DNA from: Zobellella taiwanensis
Lineage (GTDB): Bacteria > Pseudomonadota > Gammaproteobacteria > Enterobacterales > Aeromonadaceae
DNA: 64,000 nt
Direction of reading: 5' to 3'
NCBI RefSeq assembly: GCF_003012795.1
Contig: NZ_PXYH01000006.1
Location: 109,239-173,238, forward strand
Both the position numbers and the translations under genes were made by a program. The notes below the pieces were generated by a model, which saw only the letters and a program-made list of their open reading frames with translations, did no database searches and was not told the origin of the DNA. Positions 42,773 to 50,684 of the stretch are shown in pieces (positions within the stretch are counted from its first letter, which is position 1; every line of letters starts with the position of its first letter).

Positions 42773-44735
42773 AGAAACTGAGCTGCAGCTCGGCCCACCA
42801 TTGCCGTCCCGGCTCCGCAATCCGTCCGGTCTGCGGATTGGCCCCGGCCATGTCGATTTCCTGCTTGTTGATGAATTCGCTGTAGTCCTTGTCGAACAGA
42901 TTGTCGATGCCGGTGGCCAGCGTGAATTGGGGTGTGATTTTCCAGCCGGCGTTGAGGGAGAAGACGGTAAAGCCGGCGGACGGTCCCTGGTCCTGGCCGA
43001 CAATATTGCCCTGGCCCTCGGCAAAGCGGTGCTGGGCGGCGACGTTGCGCATCAGCAGGGCCAGCTCCTGGCTGCCGTTGTCGTAGCCCAGGCGGGTGTT
43101 CAGCTCGAGCGGCGGAGTCTGGCCCAGGGGAAGATCGTCGCTGGTATTCTGGCCATGGGTATAGGCCAGGCTGGATTCGATGGACCAGTCGGGGCTGAAC
43201 TGCCAGCGGATTTCCGCCTCGCCGCCCAGGCGACGAGCATCGATATTGCGGGCCAGGGCGTGATCCCGGTTGTCGACCAGAATAAAGTCGTCCACCCGAC
43301 CGGCGAACAGCGACAGAGAGCCGCTCAGCTGGTCCTGACGATAGAGCAGGCCGGCATCGAGCTGGCGGTTGGTTTCGGTATTCAGGGCGCCGTTGCGGTT
43401 GCGTTCCCAGAAATCCGGCGCCCGCTCGGCCTGGCCGTAGCCGGCGTACCAGGTCCAGGCTTGCTGGCGGTGTTCCAAGCGTACAAAGCCGGCGTGCAAC
43501 CGGTAATCCTGCTCCTTGAGGGGGTTATCGATGGCGAGCGGCTCGAAGCGGGCCCGGGTATGATCGAGGCGCAGGCCGCCGATCAACTGCTGCTTGTCGT
43601 TCAGTTGCCAGTGGTCCTCCACGAAGACGCCGAGGTTGTCGAAGGACTGGGTATCCCGGTAGGGCTGGTCGCGATAGCGGTCAGCGGCGGCGGCCGTCAT
43701 GCCCATGGCCATGCGCGAGCGGTGGTCGTCCTGCATCCAGTCGACTCCCAGTTGGGTATGGTGAGCGCCCAGGTTCAGCTCCGCCAGCAGCCGGGCGGTG
43801 TCGGTGGTTCGCTCGGGGTTCATGGCTTTGTACATGCCGCTGACCGGACGCAGGCTGTAATTGTCCATCACATGGTCGATCAGGCTGTGGCCGTATTGCA
43901 GTTGCACCTTGCCAAGCCAGGGGGTAATGGCCTGGCGCTCCAGCCTGAGGCCCCAGGCATCCCGGTCGAACTGGCTGCCGTCCAGCGCCCGGTCGGCATA
44001 GGCGGCCTCGCCCCGGCTGCGATCGTAGGACAGCTCCAGCAGGCTCAGTTCGTCCGGGGTCAGCCCCAGTTGCAGGCTCTGGCTGCGCTTGTCGTAGGCC
44101 GAGTGCACCCGCTCGCCGCTTCCATCCCGATAATCGTCGGCCTGGTTGTGGTTGGCGTTGAGGCGCAGGTATCCCAGCTCGTTGCCCGCATCCAGCCCGG
44201 CGAAGGCATCCAGGCGGTCGGCGCTGCCACCGGTCAGGCCGCCGTCCAGGCTGAGTGCTCCTTCGCCGTAATAGCGCGGGTGGCGCAAAAACTGTACCGA
44301 GCCGGCCACCAGGCCGGGTCCCTGGGTGACCGTCTGCGGCCCCTTGGTGATCACCACCTCGTCATAGGCGCGGGGAAAGATATAGGCGGTGGGTGGATCC
44401 ATGCGTCCGCCGCAGCCACCGAGCACATAGCTGTTGTCGCTGGTAATGGCGAGCCGGGAGCCGCCCAGGCCGCGGAACAGCGGGTCGCCCGCCATGCCGC
44501 CTTTACGGGTGATGTTCATGTTGGGCACGGTTTTCAGCAGGCCGGTGCCGTCGGCCGCCGGAATGGGCTGCACCGGCGATTGGGGATCCAGGCTCAGCCG
44601 GTTGGGGTGGACCAGTGGCGAGGCGGTGATGATGATGCTGGTGGCGGTGCTGATCGGCGGCTCGCTCTGCTCGGCGCGTACGCCGTTAAGGGCAAGCAGG
44701 GGTAGGGCGAGGGGAACGAGATAAGCCTGTTTCAT
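42771..44735 (-). CDS. TonB-dependent copper receptor (OprC/NosA type)
   Basis: This 654-residue outer-membrane receptor should import copper with energy from TonB. It has a signal peptide ending in NGVRA, a plug domain and a 22-strand barrel ending in F (WAELQLSF). The plug carries the subfamily hallmark GGCGGRMDPPTAYIFP, and the barrel has several Met-rich patches (MAMGMTAAA). NosA in denitrifiers supplies copper for nitrous-oxide reductase. The start was set at MKQAYLVPLAL. A terminator-like hairpin lies in its leader. It is divergent from a redox-sensing RegB/RegA pair. Confidence 0.92.
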   Translation of the reverse strand: MKQAYLVPLALPLLALNGVRAEQSEPPISTATSIIITASPLVHPNRLSLDPQSPVQPIPAADGTGLLKTVPNMNITRKGGMAGDPLFRGLGGSRLAITSDNSYVLGGCGGRMDPPTAYIFPRAYDEVVITKGPQTVTQGPGLVAGSVQFLRHPRYYGEGALSLDGGLTGGSADRLDAFAGLDAGNELGYLRLNANHNQADDYRDGSGERVHSAYDKRSQSLQLGLTPDELSLLELSYDRSRGEAAYADRALDGSQFDRDAWGLRLERQAITPWLGKVQLQYGHSLIDHVMDNYSLRPVSGMYKAMNPERTTDTARLLAELNLGAHHTQLGVDWMQDDHRSRMAMGMTAAAADRYRDQPYRDTQSFDNLGVFVEDHWQLNDKQQLIGGLRLDHTRARFEPLAIDNPLKEQDYRLHAGFVRLEHRQQAWTWYAGYGQAERAPDFWERNRNGALNTETNRQLDAGLLYRQDQLSGSLSLFAGRVDDFILVDNRDHALARNIDARRLGGEAEIRWQFSPDWSIESSLAYTHGQNTSDDLPLGQTPPLELNTRLGYDNGSQELALLMRNVAAQHRFAEGQGNIVGQDQGPSAGFTVFSLNAGWKITPQFTLATGIDNLFDKDYSEFINKQEIDMAGANPQTGRIAEPGRQWWAELQLSF

Positions 44736-44780
44736 GGGGTTGCCGTAGGTTCTGATCGGTGGAAAGACGGGTAAAAAGAA

Positions 44781-44811
44781 GGCCGCCGCCGGGCAAGCAC
44801 CGGCGGCGGCC
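44781..44811 (-). promoter_or_regulatory. Terminator-like hairpin in the copper receptor leader
   Basis: A perfect 12-bp stem (GGCCGCCGCCGG and its complement, 7-base loop) is followed on the minus strand by TTCTTTTTAC. It lies 46 bases before the receptor start codon, so it would stop transcription before the gene unless prevented. It may be an attenuator, or the tail of a short leader RNA. Confidence 0.55.
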
Positions 44812-44874
44812 CCGGTCACGACTGAGCAAGCGAGGGCGCGACCACGGGCCAGACTCTACGGCCGCCGGGCCGGC

Positions 44875-44898
44875 GCGACAATGCGGCATATTGTCGCA
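44875..44898. promoter_or_regulatory. RegA/PrrA-like binding site
   Basis: A perfect inverted repeat, GCGACAAT-N7-ATTGTCGC, lies between the copper receptor and the two-component genes. The part TGCGGC-N5-GTCGCA fits the GCGRC-N-GNCGC pattern reported for RegA/PrrA/RoxR regulators. It is 71 bases before the kinase start and upstream of the receptor leader, so it could control both directions. Confidence 0.55.
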
Positions 44899-44969
44899 GG
44901 GTAGGGTTTGATGTCGGTCAAGACGGGCGGGCGCCGGGCGGGCATAATGGTCCATTTCGAGGGAATGGG

Positions 44970-46289
44970 ATGGAAACCGACAAGGCCGCCGGCCCCCTGT
45001 TCAGCAAGCTGCCCTTTGTGCAGACCATGCGCTGGCTGTTCTGGCTGGCGCTGACAATATCCCTGTGGCTTACCGATCATTTCCTGCTGCCGGTGCTCGG
45101 CCCCGAGCTGTGGCGGGTGCTGCTGGCGCTGGGCCTGGTCAACGGCGTGACCACCTGGCTGTGCCGGCGCTGCCCCGGGTGGCGCGGCTGGGGCGTGGCC
45201 GGCCTGCTGTTCGATATTCTGGCGCTGACCCTGGTGGTGGCCTTCAGCGGAGGGGTGATGAACCCGGTGGCCTCCCTTTATCTCTTTCCCTTGCTGATTG
45301 CCGCCCTCACTTGTCGGGCCCGCGTTGCCTGGCTGCTGGTGGCCGTTGCCACCGCCTGCTATCTGTCGCTGTTCCGCTGGTACCGGCCGCTGACGGCGGA
45401 CGGCCACCCTCATCAGGGGGCGGGCGAGCCGCTGTTCAACCTGCACCTGGTGGGCATGTGGCTGACCTTCGGCCTGTCGGCGGTGCTGATTACGGCGGCG
45501 GTGTCCTGGTTGATCCGCCGCCTGGCCGACAAGGAACGGCAGTTGCGCCAGGCCTACCAGAACCAGCAACAACAGGAGCGCTTTTTGCTGCTGGGCATGG
45601 AATCCGCCTCGGTCGCCCACCAGCTGTCGACCCCGCTCAATAACCTGTTTTTGCTGGCCGAAGAGTTGGAGCAGGAGCCGGCCCTGTCTGCCGAGGGAAA
45701 GGCTCATCTGGACACCCTTCAGCGGCAACTGCTGCTGTGCCGGGACGTTCTCTGGCAGCTCAAGCACAGGGCCGAGGCCCCCGCCGGGCCGGTGTGGCTG
45801 TTCGACAGCCTGCGTGGCTACCTGGCGCGCTGGAACAACCTCAGGCCGGACGTCCATTGTCAGTGGTACGACGAGGGGCTGAGGCAGGATTATCGGGTGT
45901 GGCTGGACGAACCCTTCTGGGCGGCCCTGCTCAATATTCTGGACAATGCCGCCGATGCGGGCGAAAACCGGGTGGAGCTTTACACCACCGTGATCGACGG
46001 CCGGCTGCTGGATATCGGCATCCATAACCGTCAGGGCCACCTGAGCGAGGAGCAGTTGCGCCGGGCCGGGCTCAACCAGCAGGAGTCGGCCAAGCCGGCG
46101 GGGCTGGGAATGGGCGTGTGGCTGGCCCATGCCACCTTCTCCCGGCTGGATGGCAGCCTGACCCTGCGCAATCACGCCGAGGGCGGCGTTTACGCCCGCA
46201 TCCGCCTGCCCCTGCGCCTGGCCGGCGAGGGCAGCCCTTGCCCTGTATCGACGGGAGGCGCCGATGCGGCATTTTCTGCTGGTGGATGA
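44970..46289 (+). CDS. Redox sensor histidine kinase, RegB/PrrB/RoxS type
   Basis: This 439-residue membrane kinase has six hydrophobic segments (about 20-190), with the quinone-type loop FSGGVMNPVASLYL in the RegB position (GGxxNPF in RegB). The phosphorylated histidine is His217 in ESASVAHQLSTPLNN. The ATPase domain keeps LLNILDNAADAG and GLGMGVWLAH. In RegB a redox-active cysteine follows the H-box region; here LLLCRDVLW holds a candidate. It sits just upstream of its response regulator and overlaps it by 26 bp. The pair probably reads respiratory quinone state. Confidence 0.88.
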   Translation: METDKAAGPLFSKLPFVQTMRWLFWLALTISLWLTDHFLLPVLGPELWRVLLALGLVNGVTTWLCRRCPGWRGWGVAGLLFDILALTLVVAFSGGVMNPVASLYLFPLLIAALTCRARVAWLLVAVATACYLSLFRWYRPLTADGHPHQGAGEPLFNLHLVGMWLTFGLSAVLITAAVSWLIRRLADKERQLRQAYQNQQQQERFLLLGMESASVAHQLSTPLNNLFLLAEELEQEPALSAEGKAHLDTLQRQLLLCRDVLWQLKHRAEAPAGPVWLFDSLRGYLARWNNLRPDVHCQWYDEGLRQDYRVWLDEPFWAALLNILDNAADAGENRVELYTTVIDGRLLDIGIHNRQGHLSEEQLRRAGLNQQESAKPAGLGMGVWLAHATFSRLDGSLTLRNHAEGGVYARIRLPLRLAGEGSPCPVSTGGADAAFSAGG

Positions 46290-46794
46290 CAATGCCACTT
46301 TCGCCACCCTGCTCGGGCGCAGCTTTGCCCGCCGGCAACTGGCGCTGTCCTGGGCCGAAACCGGCGAGCGCGCCCTGGCCTGCCACCCGGCGCCCGAAGG
46401 CATCATCCTGGATCTCAACCTGGGCGAGGAAAGCGGCCTGCAATTGTTGCCGGCCCTGTGCCGGCGTTTTCCCGGGGTGCCGGTGCTGGTACTCACCGGT
46501 TATGCCAGCATCAGCACGGCGGTGACCGCGGTCAAGCTGGGGGCCACCCAGTATCTGCCCAAGCCGGCGGACGTGGACACCATTCTTGCCGCCTTCGAGG
46601 CGCCCGACATTCCGGTGGCCCCGCCGCCGGAGGAGCTGGTTGCCTTTCGGCCATCGGTGCGCAAGCAGTCCTGGGAATATGTGCAGTTTGTGCTTCAGCA
46701 GCATGAGGGCAATATTTCCGCCGCCGCCCGGGCGCTCGGCATGCACCGGCGGACCCTGCAGCGAATGTTGCAAAAAAAGCCCGCCCCCCGGTAA
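46264..46794 (+). CDS. Redox response regulator, RegA/PrrA/RoxR type
   Basis: This 176-residue regulator has an N-terminal receiver domain with acidic pocket LVDDN, phosphorylated Asp50 in ILDLNLGEESG, and the conserved threonine and lysine (VLTGYASIS, YLPKPAD). The C-terminal Fis-type helix-turn-helix, NISAAARALGMHRRTLQRML, is almost identical in form to that of RegA. It is translationally coupled to the kinase gene. Targets in relatives include terminal oxidases, denitrification and carbon fixation. Here the divergent copper receptor is a likely local target. Confidence 0.9.
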   Translation: MRHFLLVDDNATFATLLGRSFARRQLALSWAETGERALACHPAPEGIILDLNLGEESGLQLLPALCRRFPGVPVLVLTGYASISTAVTAVKLGATQYLPKPADVDTILAAFEAPDIPVAPPPEELVAFRPSVRKQSWEYVQFVLQQHEGNISAAARALGMHRRTLQRMLQKKPAPR

Positions 46795-46834
46795 AGTCCG
46801 GGGTGTCATCCATCCATCCAAGGAAGCGCAAGCA

Positions 46835-47698
46835 ATGAAACTGGCATTTATCGGACTGGGGGTCATGGGTTTTCCCATGGCCGGACACCTGCGGCAGGCG
46901 GGCCATGAGGTGTGCGTGTATAACCGCAGCCCGCAAAAGGCGGCCGACTGGGTGGCGCGTTTTGGCGGCTCCCGCGCCGACACCCCCGCCGAGGCGGCCC
47001 AAGGCGCCGACCTGGTGATGCTGTGCGTGGGCAACGACGACGACGTGCGCGCCGTGGTGTATGGCGAGCAGGGCGCCCTGGCCGGAATGAAGGCGGGCGC
47101 CCTGCTCATCGACCACACCACCACCTCGGCGGAGCTGGCGGAGGAGCTGGCCGGCAAGGCCGCCGAGCGCGGCGCGCGCTTTATCGACGCCCCCGTTTCC
47201 GGCGGCCAGCTGGGGGCTGAAAACGGTGCCCTGACGGTGATGATTGGCGGCGCCGAGGCGGACGTGGCCGAGGCCGCGCCGGTGCTTGCCGCCTACGGCA
47301 AAAAGGTGACCCGGCTGGGCCCGGTGGGATCGGGCCAGCGCTGCAAGATGGTCAACCAGATCTGTGTCATCGGCGCCGTGCAGGGGATCGCCGAGGGCCT
47401 GATGATCGCCAAAAAGGCCGGGCTCGACATTGCCACCCTGATCGAGGTGCTGGCCGGGGGGGCGGCCCAGAGCTGGCAGTTGCAAAACCGGGCCCAGACC
47501 ATGGCCGAGGGCAAGTTCGACTTTGGGTTTGCCGCCCAGTGGATGCACAAGGACCTGGGTATCTGCCTGGATGAAGCCAGGCGCCAGGGGCTGACCCTGC
47601 CGCTGACCGAGCAGGTGCACCAGGTCTACGAGGCATTGCTGGCCGAAGGCCTTGGCCGCTGTGATTCCACCGTGGTGATCAAGGCGCTGGAGTCCTGA
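46835..47698 (+). CDS. NAD(P)-dependent beta-hydroxyacid dehydrogenase
   Basis: This 287-residue oxidoreductase belongs to the 3-hydroxyisobutyrate dehydrogenase family, which includes tartronate semialdehyde reductase and succinic semialdehyde reductases. The nucleotide-binding start is FIGLGVMGFPMAGHL. The substrate-binding signature is DAPVSGGQLGAENGAL, and the catalytic lysine is in GQRCKMVNQ. The gene begins 40 bases after regA and ends one base before the photolyase gene. The exact substrate cannot be told from motifs. Confidence 0.88.
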   Translation: MKLAFIGLGVMGFPMAGHLRQAGHEVCVYNRSPQKAADWVARFGGSRADTPAEAAQGADLVMLCVGNDDDVRAVVYGEQGALAGMKAGALLIDHTTTSAELAEELAGKAAERGARFIDAPVSGGQLGAENGALTVMIGGAEADVAEAAPVLAAYGKKVTRLGPVGSGQRCKMVNQICVIGAVQGIAEGLMIAKKAGLDIATLIEVLAGGAAQSWQLQNRAQTMAEGKFDFGFAAQWMHKDLGICLDEARRQGLTLPLTEQVHQVYEALLAEGLGRCDSTVVIKALES

Positions 47699-47699
47699 C

Positions 47700-49217
47700 A
47701 TGGGCCGCCTGCTGCTGGTGCTGGGAGACCAGCTCAGCACCGGGCTCGACCTGCTGCGCGAGGCGGATCCCCGCCAGGATACCCTGCTGATGGCGGAGGT
47801 GGCGGAGGAAGCCCATCAGGTGGTGCACCACCGCCAGAAGCTGGTGATGTTTTTCAGCGCCATGCGCCACTTTGCCGCGCGCCTGGCCGCCCAGGGCTGG
47901 CGGGTGCGTTATGTTCGTTACCGCCAGGGGCTGGCGAGCCTGCCGGCGGCCATCGCCCAGGCACTGGCGGAAGAGCCGGCAACGGCGCTGTGGTGGACCC
48001 GGCCCGGCGACTTTCGCCTGGCCCGGGCGCTGGCCGCCTTTGGCGAACACCTGCCGGTGCGCCAGTTCGAGGACAACCGTTTTATCGCGCCGTCCGGGTT
48101 CTTTGCCCGCTGGGCCGGCGGCCGCCGCCAGTGGCGGATGGAGTATTTCTACCGGGAGCTGCGCCGCCATACCGGCCTGCTGATGGAGCAGGGCCGGCCG
48201 GTGGGCGGGCGCTGGAATTACGACACGGACAACCGCAAGCCCTGGCGGGGCGAGCCGGCACCGCCGGTATGGACGCCGCCGGCCACCGATGCCCTGACCC
48301 GGGAAGTGCTGGCGGAGGTGGCGGAGGATTTTGCCGACGGCTTCGGTGAGTTGGCCTCCTTCGACTGGCCGGTGACGCCCGAGCAGGCCGAGGCCTGGCT
48401 GGAGCGGTTCCTGGCCGAGGGGCTGCCCGGGTTTGGCGATTATCAGGATGCCATGGCCGAAGGGCAGCCGTTTTTATTCCATTCCCGGCTGGCGGCGGCC
48501 CTCAACCTGGGGTTGCTGTCGCCGCTGGCGGTGTGCCAGCGGGCGGAGCAGGCCTGGCGCGAGGGACGCTGCCCGCTCAATGCCGCCGAGGGCTTCATCC
48601 GCCAGATCCTCGGCTGGCGTGAATATGTGCATGGCTTTTATCACTGGCAGGGGCCCGGTTATGGCCGGCTCAACCACTTCGGCGCCAGCCGGCCGCTGCC
48701 CTCCTGGTACTGGAGCGGCGCCACCCGGATGCGCTGCCTGAGCCAGGCGATAGGGCAGATCCGCCGCTTTGCCTACGGCCACCACATCCAGCGGCTGATG
48801 CTGACCGGCAACTTTGCGCTGCTGGCCGGGCTGGCGCCGGAGCAAGTGAATGCCTGGTATCTGGGAGTCTATGCCGACGCCCTGGAATGGGTGCAGTTGC
48901 CCAATACCCACGGCATGGCGCTGTTTGCCGACGGCGGCCTGCTGGCCAGCAAGCCCTACGCGGCCGCAGGCGCCTATATCCAGCGGATGTCCGATCACTG
49001 CCGGCACTGTCCTTACCAGGTGCGCCGGCAAACGGGCCCCGGTGCCTGCCCTTTCAACAGTCTTTACTGGCACTTCATGGCCCGCCACCGGGACCGGCTG
49101 GAAGGCGTTGGGCGGCTCGCCTTGGTGTATGCCAACTGGGATCGCAAGACACCCGCCGATCGCCAGGCCATCCTCGATTGGGGGGAGCGGCTGCTGGGCT
49201 CGCTGGAACGGCTGTAG
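47700..49217 (+). CDS. Iron-sulfur (6-4) photolyase/cryptochrome (FeS-BCP, PhrB-like)
   Basis: This 505-residue protein is of the deoxyribodipyrimidine photolyase-related class. It repairs (6-4) photoproducts with light, FAD and a [4Fe-4S] cluster. The cluster ligands are Cys346, Cys434, Cys437 and Cys450, with the same spacing as in Agrobacterium PhrB. The N-terminal antenna domain starts LLLVLGDQLS. The FAD region shows GWREYVHGFYHW, FAYGHHIQRLMLTGNF and DALEWVQLPNTHGM. No gene for the lumazine antenna is nearby. It begins one base after the dehydrogenase stop, so the two may be co-transcribed. Confidence 0.94.
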   Translation: MGRLLLVLGDQLSTGLDLLREADPRQDTLLMAEVAEEAHQVVHHRQKLVMFFSAMRHFAARLAAQGWRVRYVRYRQGLASLPAAIAQALAEEPATALWWTRPGDFRLARALAAFGEHLPVRQFEDNRFIAPSGFFARWAGGRRQWRMEYFYRELRRHTGLLMEQGRPVGGRWNYDTDNRKPWRGEPAPPVWTPPATDALTREVLAEVAEDFADGFGELASFDWPVTPEQAEAWLERFLAEGLPGFGDYQDAMAEGQPFLFHSRLAAALNLGLLSPLAVCQRAEQAWREGRCPLNAAEGFIRQILGWREYVHGFYHWQGPGYGRLNHFGASRPLPSWYWSGATRMRCLSQAIGQIRRFAYGHHIQRLMLTGNFALLAGLAPEQVNAWYLGVYADALEWVQLPNTHGMALFADGGLLASKPYAAAGAYIQRMSDHCRHCPYQVRRQTGPGACPFNSLYWHFMARHRDRLEGVGRLALVYANWDRKTPADRQAILDWGERLLGSLERL

Positions 49218-49466
49218 CCGCCACGACCCGCGGCAGAAGCTGGCCGCCGGCGGTCTGGGGGCTATTGGCGGCACCGCGCCGGCTCGGCTATGCTGAGGGC
49301 GTCTCGGGCCTGGCCCGGGCCTCTCCTTGCGGTTATGTGATGTTTTCCGCAGTTTACGCACAAAACAACGGCACTCGATGCGGGGCGCCAAGACAAAGGC
49401 TTTGCTTGAGCCCGAAATTTGAATAGAGTGGGCAACCGCTTAATGCCAAGTGAGAAAGGATACCCT

Positions 49467-49739
49467 ATGAACAAGACTCAGCTTGTCGATGCAATCGCCG
49501 CCAAGGCGGATCTGAGCAAGGCTCAGGCCAAGGCAGCCCTGGAAGAAGTACTCAACGGTATCACTCAGAGCCTGAAAGAAGGTGATCCGGTTCAGCTGGT
49601 CGGCTTTGGCACCTTCAAGGTGAATCATCGCGCCGCCCGCACCGGCCGCAACCCGCAAACCGGCCAGGAAATCCAGATTGCAGCGGCAAACGTGCCCGCC
49701 TTCGTGGCTGGCAAGGCGCTGAAAGACGCGATTAAATAA
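49467..49739 (+). CDS. hupA: DNA-binding protein HU, alpha type
   Basis: HU is an abundant nucleoid protein that bends and protects DNA as a dimer. The 90 residues match throughout: [18 protein letters not shown], the [21 protein letters not shown] arm with the intercalating proline, and the [13 protein letters not shown] end. It lies near purD and purH as hupA does in enterics. An AAGGAT ribosome site and a following intrinsic terminator define a single-gene unit. Confidence 0.96.
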   Translation: MNKTQLVDAIAAKADLSKAQAKAALEEVLNGITQSLKEGDPVQLVGFGTFKVNHRAARTGRNPQTGQEIQIAAANVPAFVAGKALKDAIK

Positions 49740-49750
49740 GCTTCCCCCCC

Positions 49751-49775
49751 AAACCCGGCGCCGCCGGGTTTTTTT
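49751..49775 (+). terminator. Intrinsic terminator of hupA
   Basis: A 9-bp stem (AAACCCGGC and its complement) with a 3-base loop runs into a T-tract of 7 (TTTTTTT), 11 bases after the stop codon. Confidence 0.88.
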
Positions 49776-49845
49776 CATCTCTTCTTGCTCCTTTGATCCC
49801 CTGGTTGTTATAACTGAGACAGGCTTGCCGCCCGTGGAGGATGTT

Positions 49846-50265
49846 ATGGAAATGAACGCAATTCGCCAGGTCGCGATTCCCTGGGCGGGTGCCCGGGGGC
49901 TGGCCACTGGACTGATGCTGACCGAGCTGCACCAGGATGTATGGAGCGGCAGCCTGGAGCTGGCCATGGGCATTCCCACCAATATCGACACCCCGCCGCA
50001 GGTGGTTTATTGGCTCAGTTTTGGCCACCTGTTCGGTTATCGGGTGCTGGAAGGGGCGGACGTGCTCGATTTTCTCCATGACGAGGGCGACACCGACTGC
50101 CAAATCCAGTTGATTACCCCGTCGCGTTTCCTGACCTGGTTCCACCAGGAAACCCAGGGCTCGCACCTGGAAGAGGATATCCAGCACTATCGCATTGCCA
50201 GCTGGGATTTTTGCGTCGATATACTGGCGGCCCAGCCGCCGGACGTCTGTATCAAAAAGGAGTGA
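49846..50265 (+). CDS. Conserved small protein of unknown function
   Basis: This 139-residue soluble protein is not recognised. It has neither signal peptide nor membrane segment, and its GC-rich codon use matches the core genome. Recognisable segments include WSGSLELAMGIPTN and FHQETQGSHLEEDIQHY. It ends one base before the CbiX-like gene and shares its transcript. An ATG with TGGAGG five bases ahead sets the start. In enterics the corresponding place near hupA holds yjaG, but this protein is not obviously related to it. Confidence 0.6.
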   Translation: MEMNAIRQVAIPWAGARGLATGLMLTELHQDVWSGSLELAMGIPTNIDTPPQVVYWLSFGHLFGYRVLEGADVLDFLHDEGDTDCQIQLITPSRFLTWFHQETQGSHLEEDIQHYRIASWDFCVDILAAQPPDVCIKKE

Positions 50266-50266
50266 T

Positions 50267-50623
50267 ATGAACGGTTTTATCCTGGTCGCCCACGGCAGCC
50301 GCCGGGCGGCCGCCAACGACGAAATCGCCGCCTTTGCCACCTCCCTGGCCGAAGGCCTGGGCGACAGGTATGCGGTGGTCGGCCATGGTTTCTGGGAGCT
50401 GGCCGAGCCCAGCCTGGAGCAGGCCATCGATGCCCAGGTGGCGGCCGGCGCCACCGACATCCGGCTGTTTCCCTATTTCCTGGCCCAGGGCAAGCATGTG
50501 GTGAAGGACCTGCCCTCGGTGCTGGAGCAGAAGCGGGAGCAGTATCCGCAACTGAGCATCACCCTGCTGCCCCACCTGGGCGCCCTGCCCGGGTTTGCCG
50601 ACTGGCTGGGTCGGCAGCTGTAA
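50267..50623 (+). CDS. Short CbiX-type sirohydrochlorin chelatase
   Basis: This 118-residue protein is the single-domain (CbiX-S) form of class II chelatases, which insert cobalt, nickel or iron into sirohydrochlorin as a homodimer. The metal-binding histidine is near the start in FILVAHGSRRAAAN. The second is in FLAQGKHVVKDLP. It lies alone without other cobalamin or sirohaem genes, so its metal and pathway stay open. The start at 50267 follows AAGGAGTG and overlaps nothing. An earlier in-frame start lies inside the preceding gene. Confidence 0.85.
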   Translation: MNGFILVAHGSRRAAANDEIAAFATSLAEGLGDRYAVVGHGFWELAEPSLEQAIDAQVAAGATDIRLFPYFLAQGKHVVKDLPSVLEQKREQYPQLSITLLPHLGALPGFADWLGRQL

Positions 50624-50639
50624 ACCGCCGCCAAGGCGC

Positions 50640-50667
50640 AAAAAAAGAGGGGCCTATCCGGCCCCTC
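50640..50667 (-). terminator. Intrinsic terminator of purD
   Basis: On the minus strand, an 8-bp stem (GAGGGGCC and its complement, 5-base loop) is followed by TTTTTTT. It lies 18 bases after the purD stop, between convergent purD and the cbiX-like gene. Confidence 0.88.
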
Positions 50668-50684
50668 GGTATTATCCTTCCAGC

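Noticed and set aside
44736..44969. Cobalamin or other known riboswitch before the TonB receptor
   Set aside because: No B12-box or other conserved core was found. Only a terminator-like hairpin is present.
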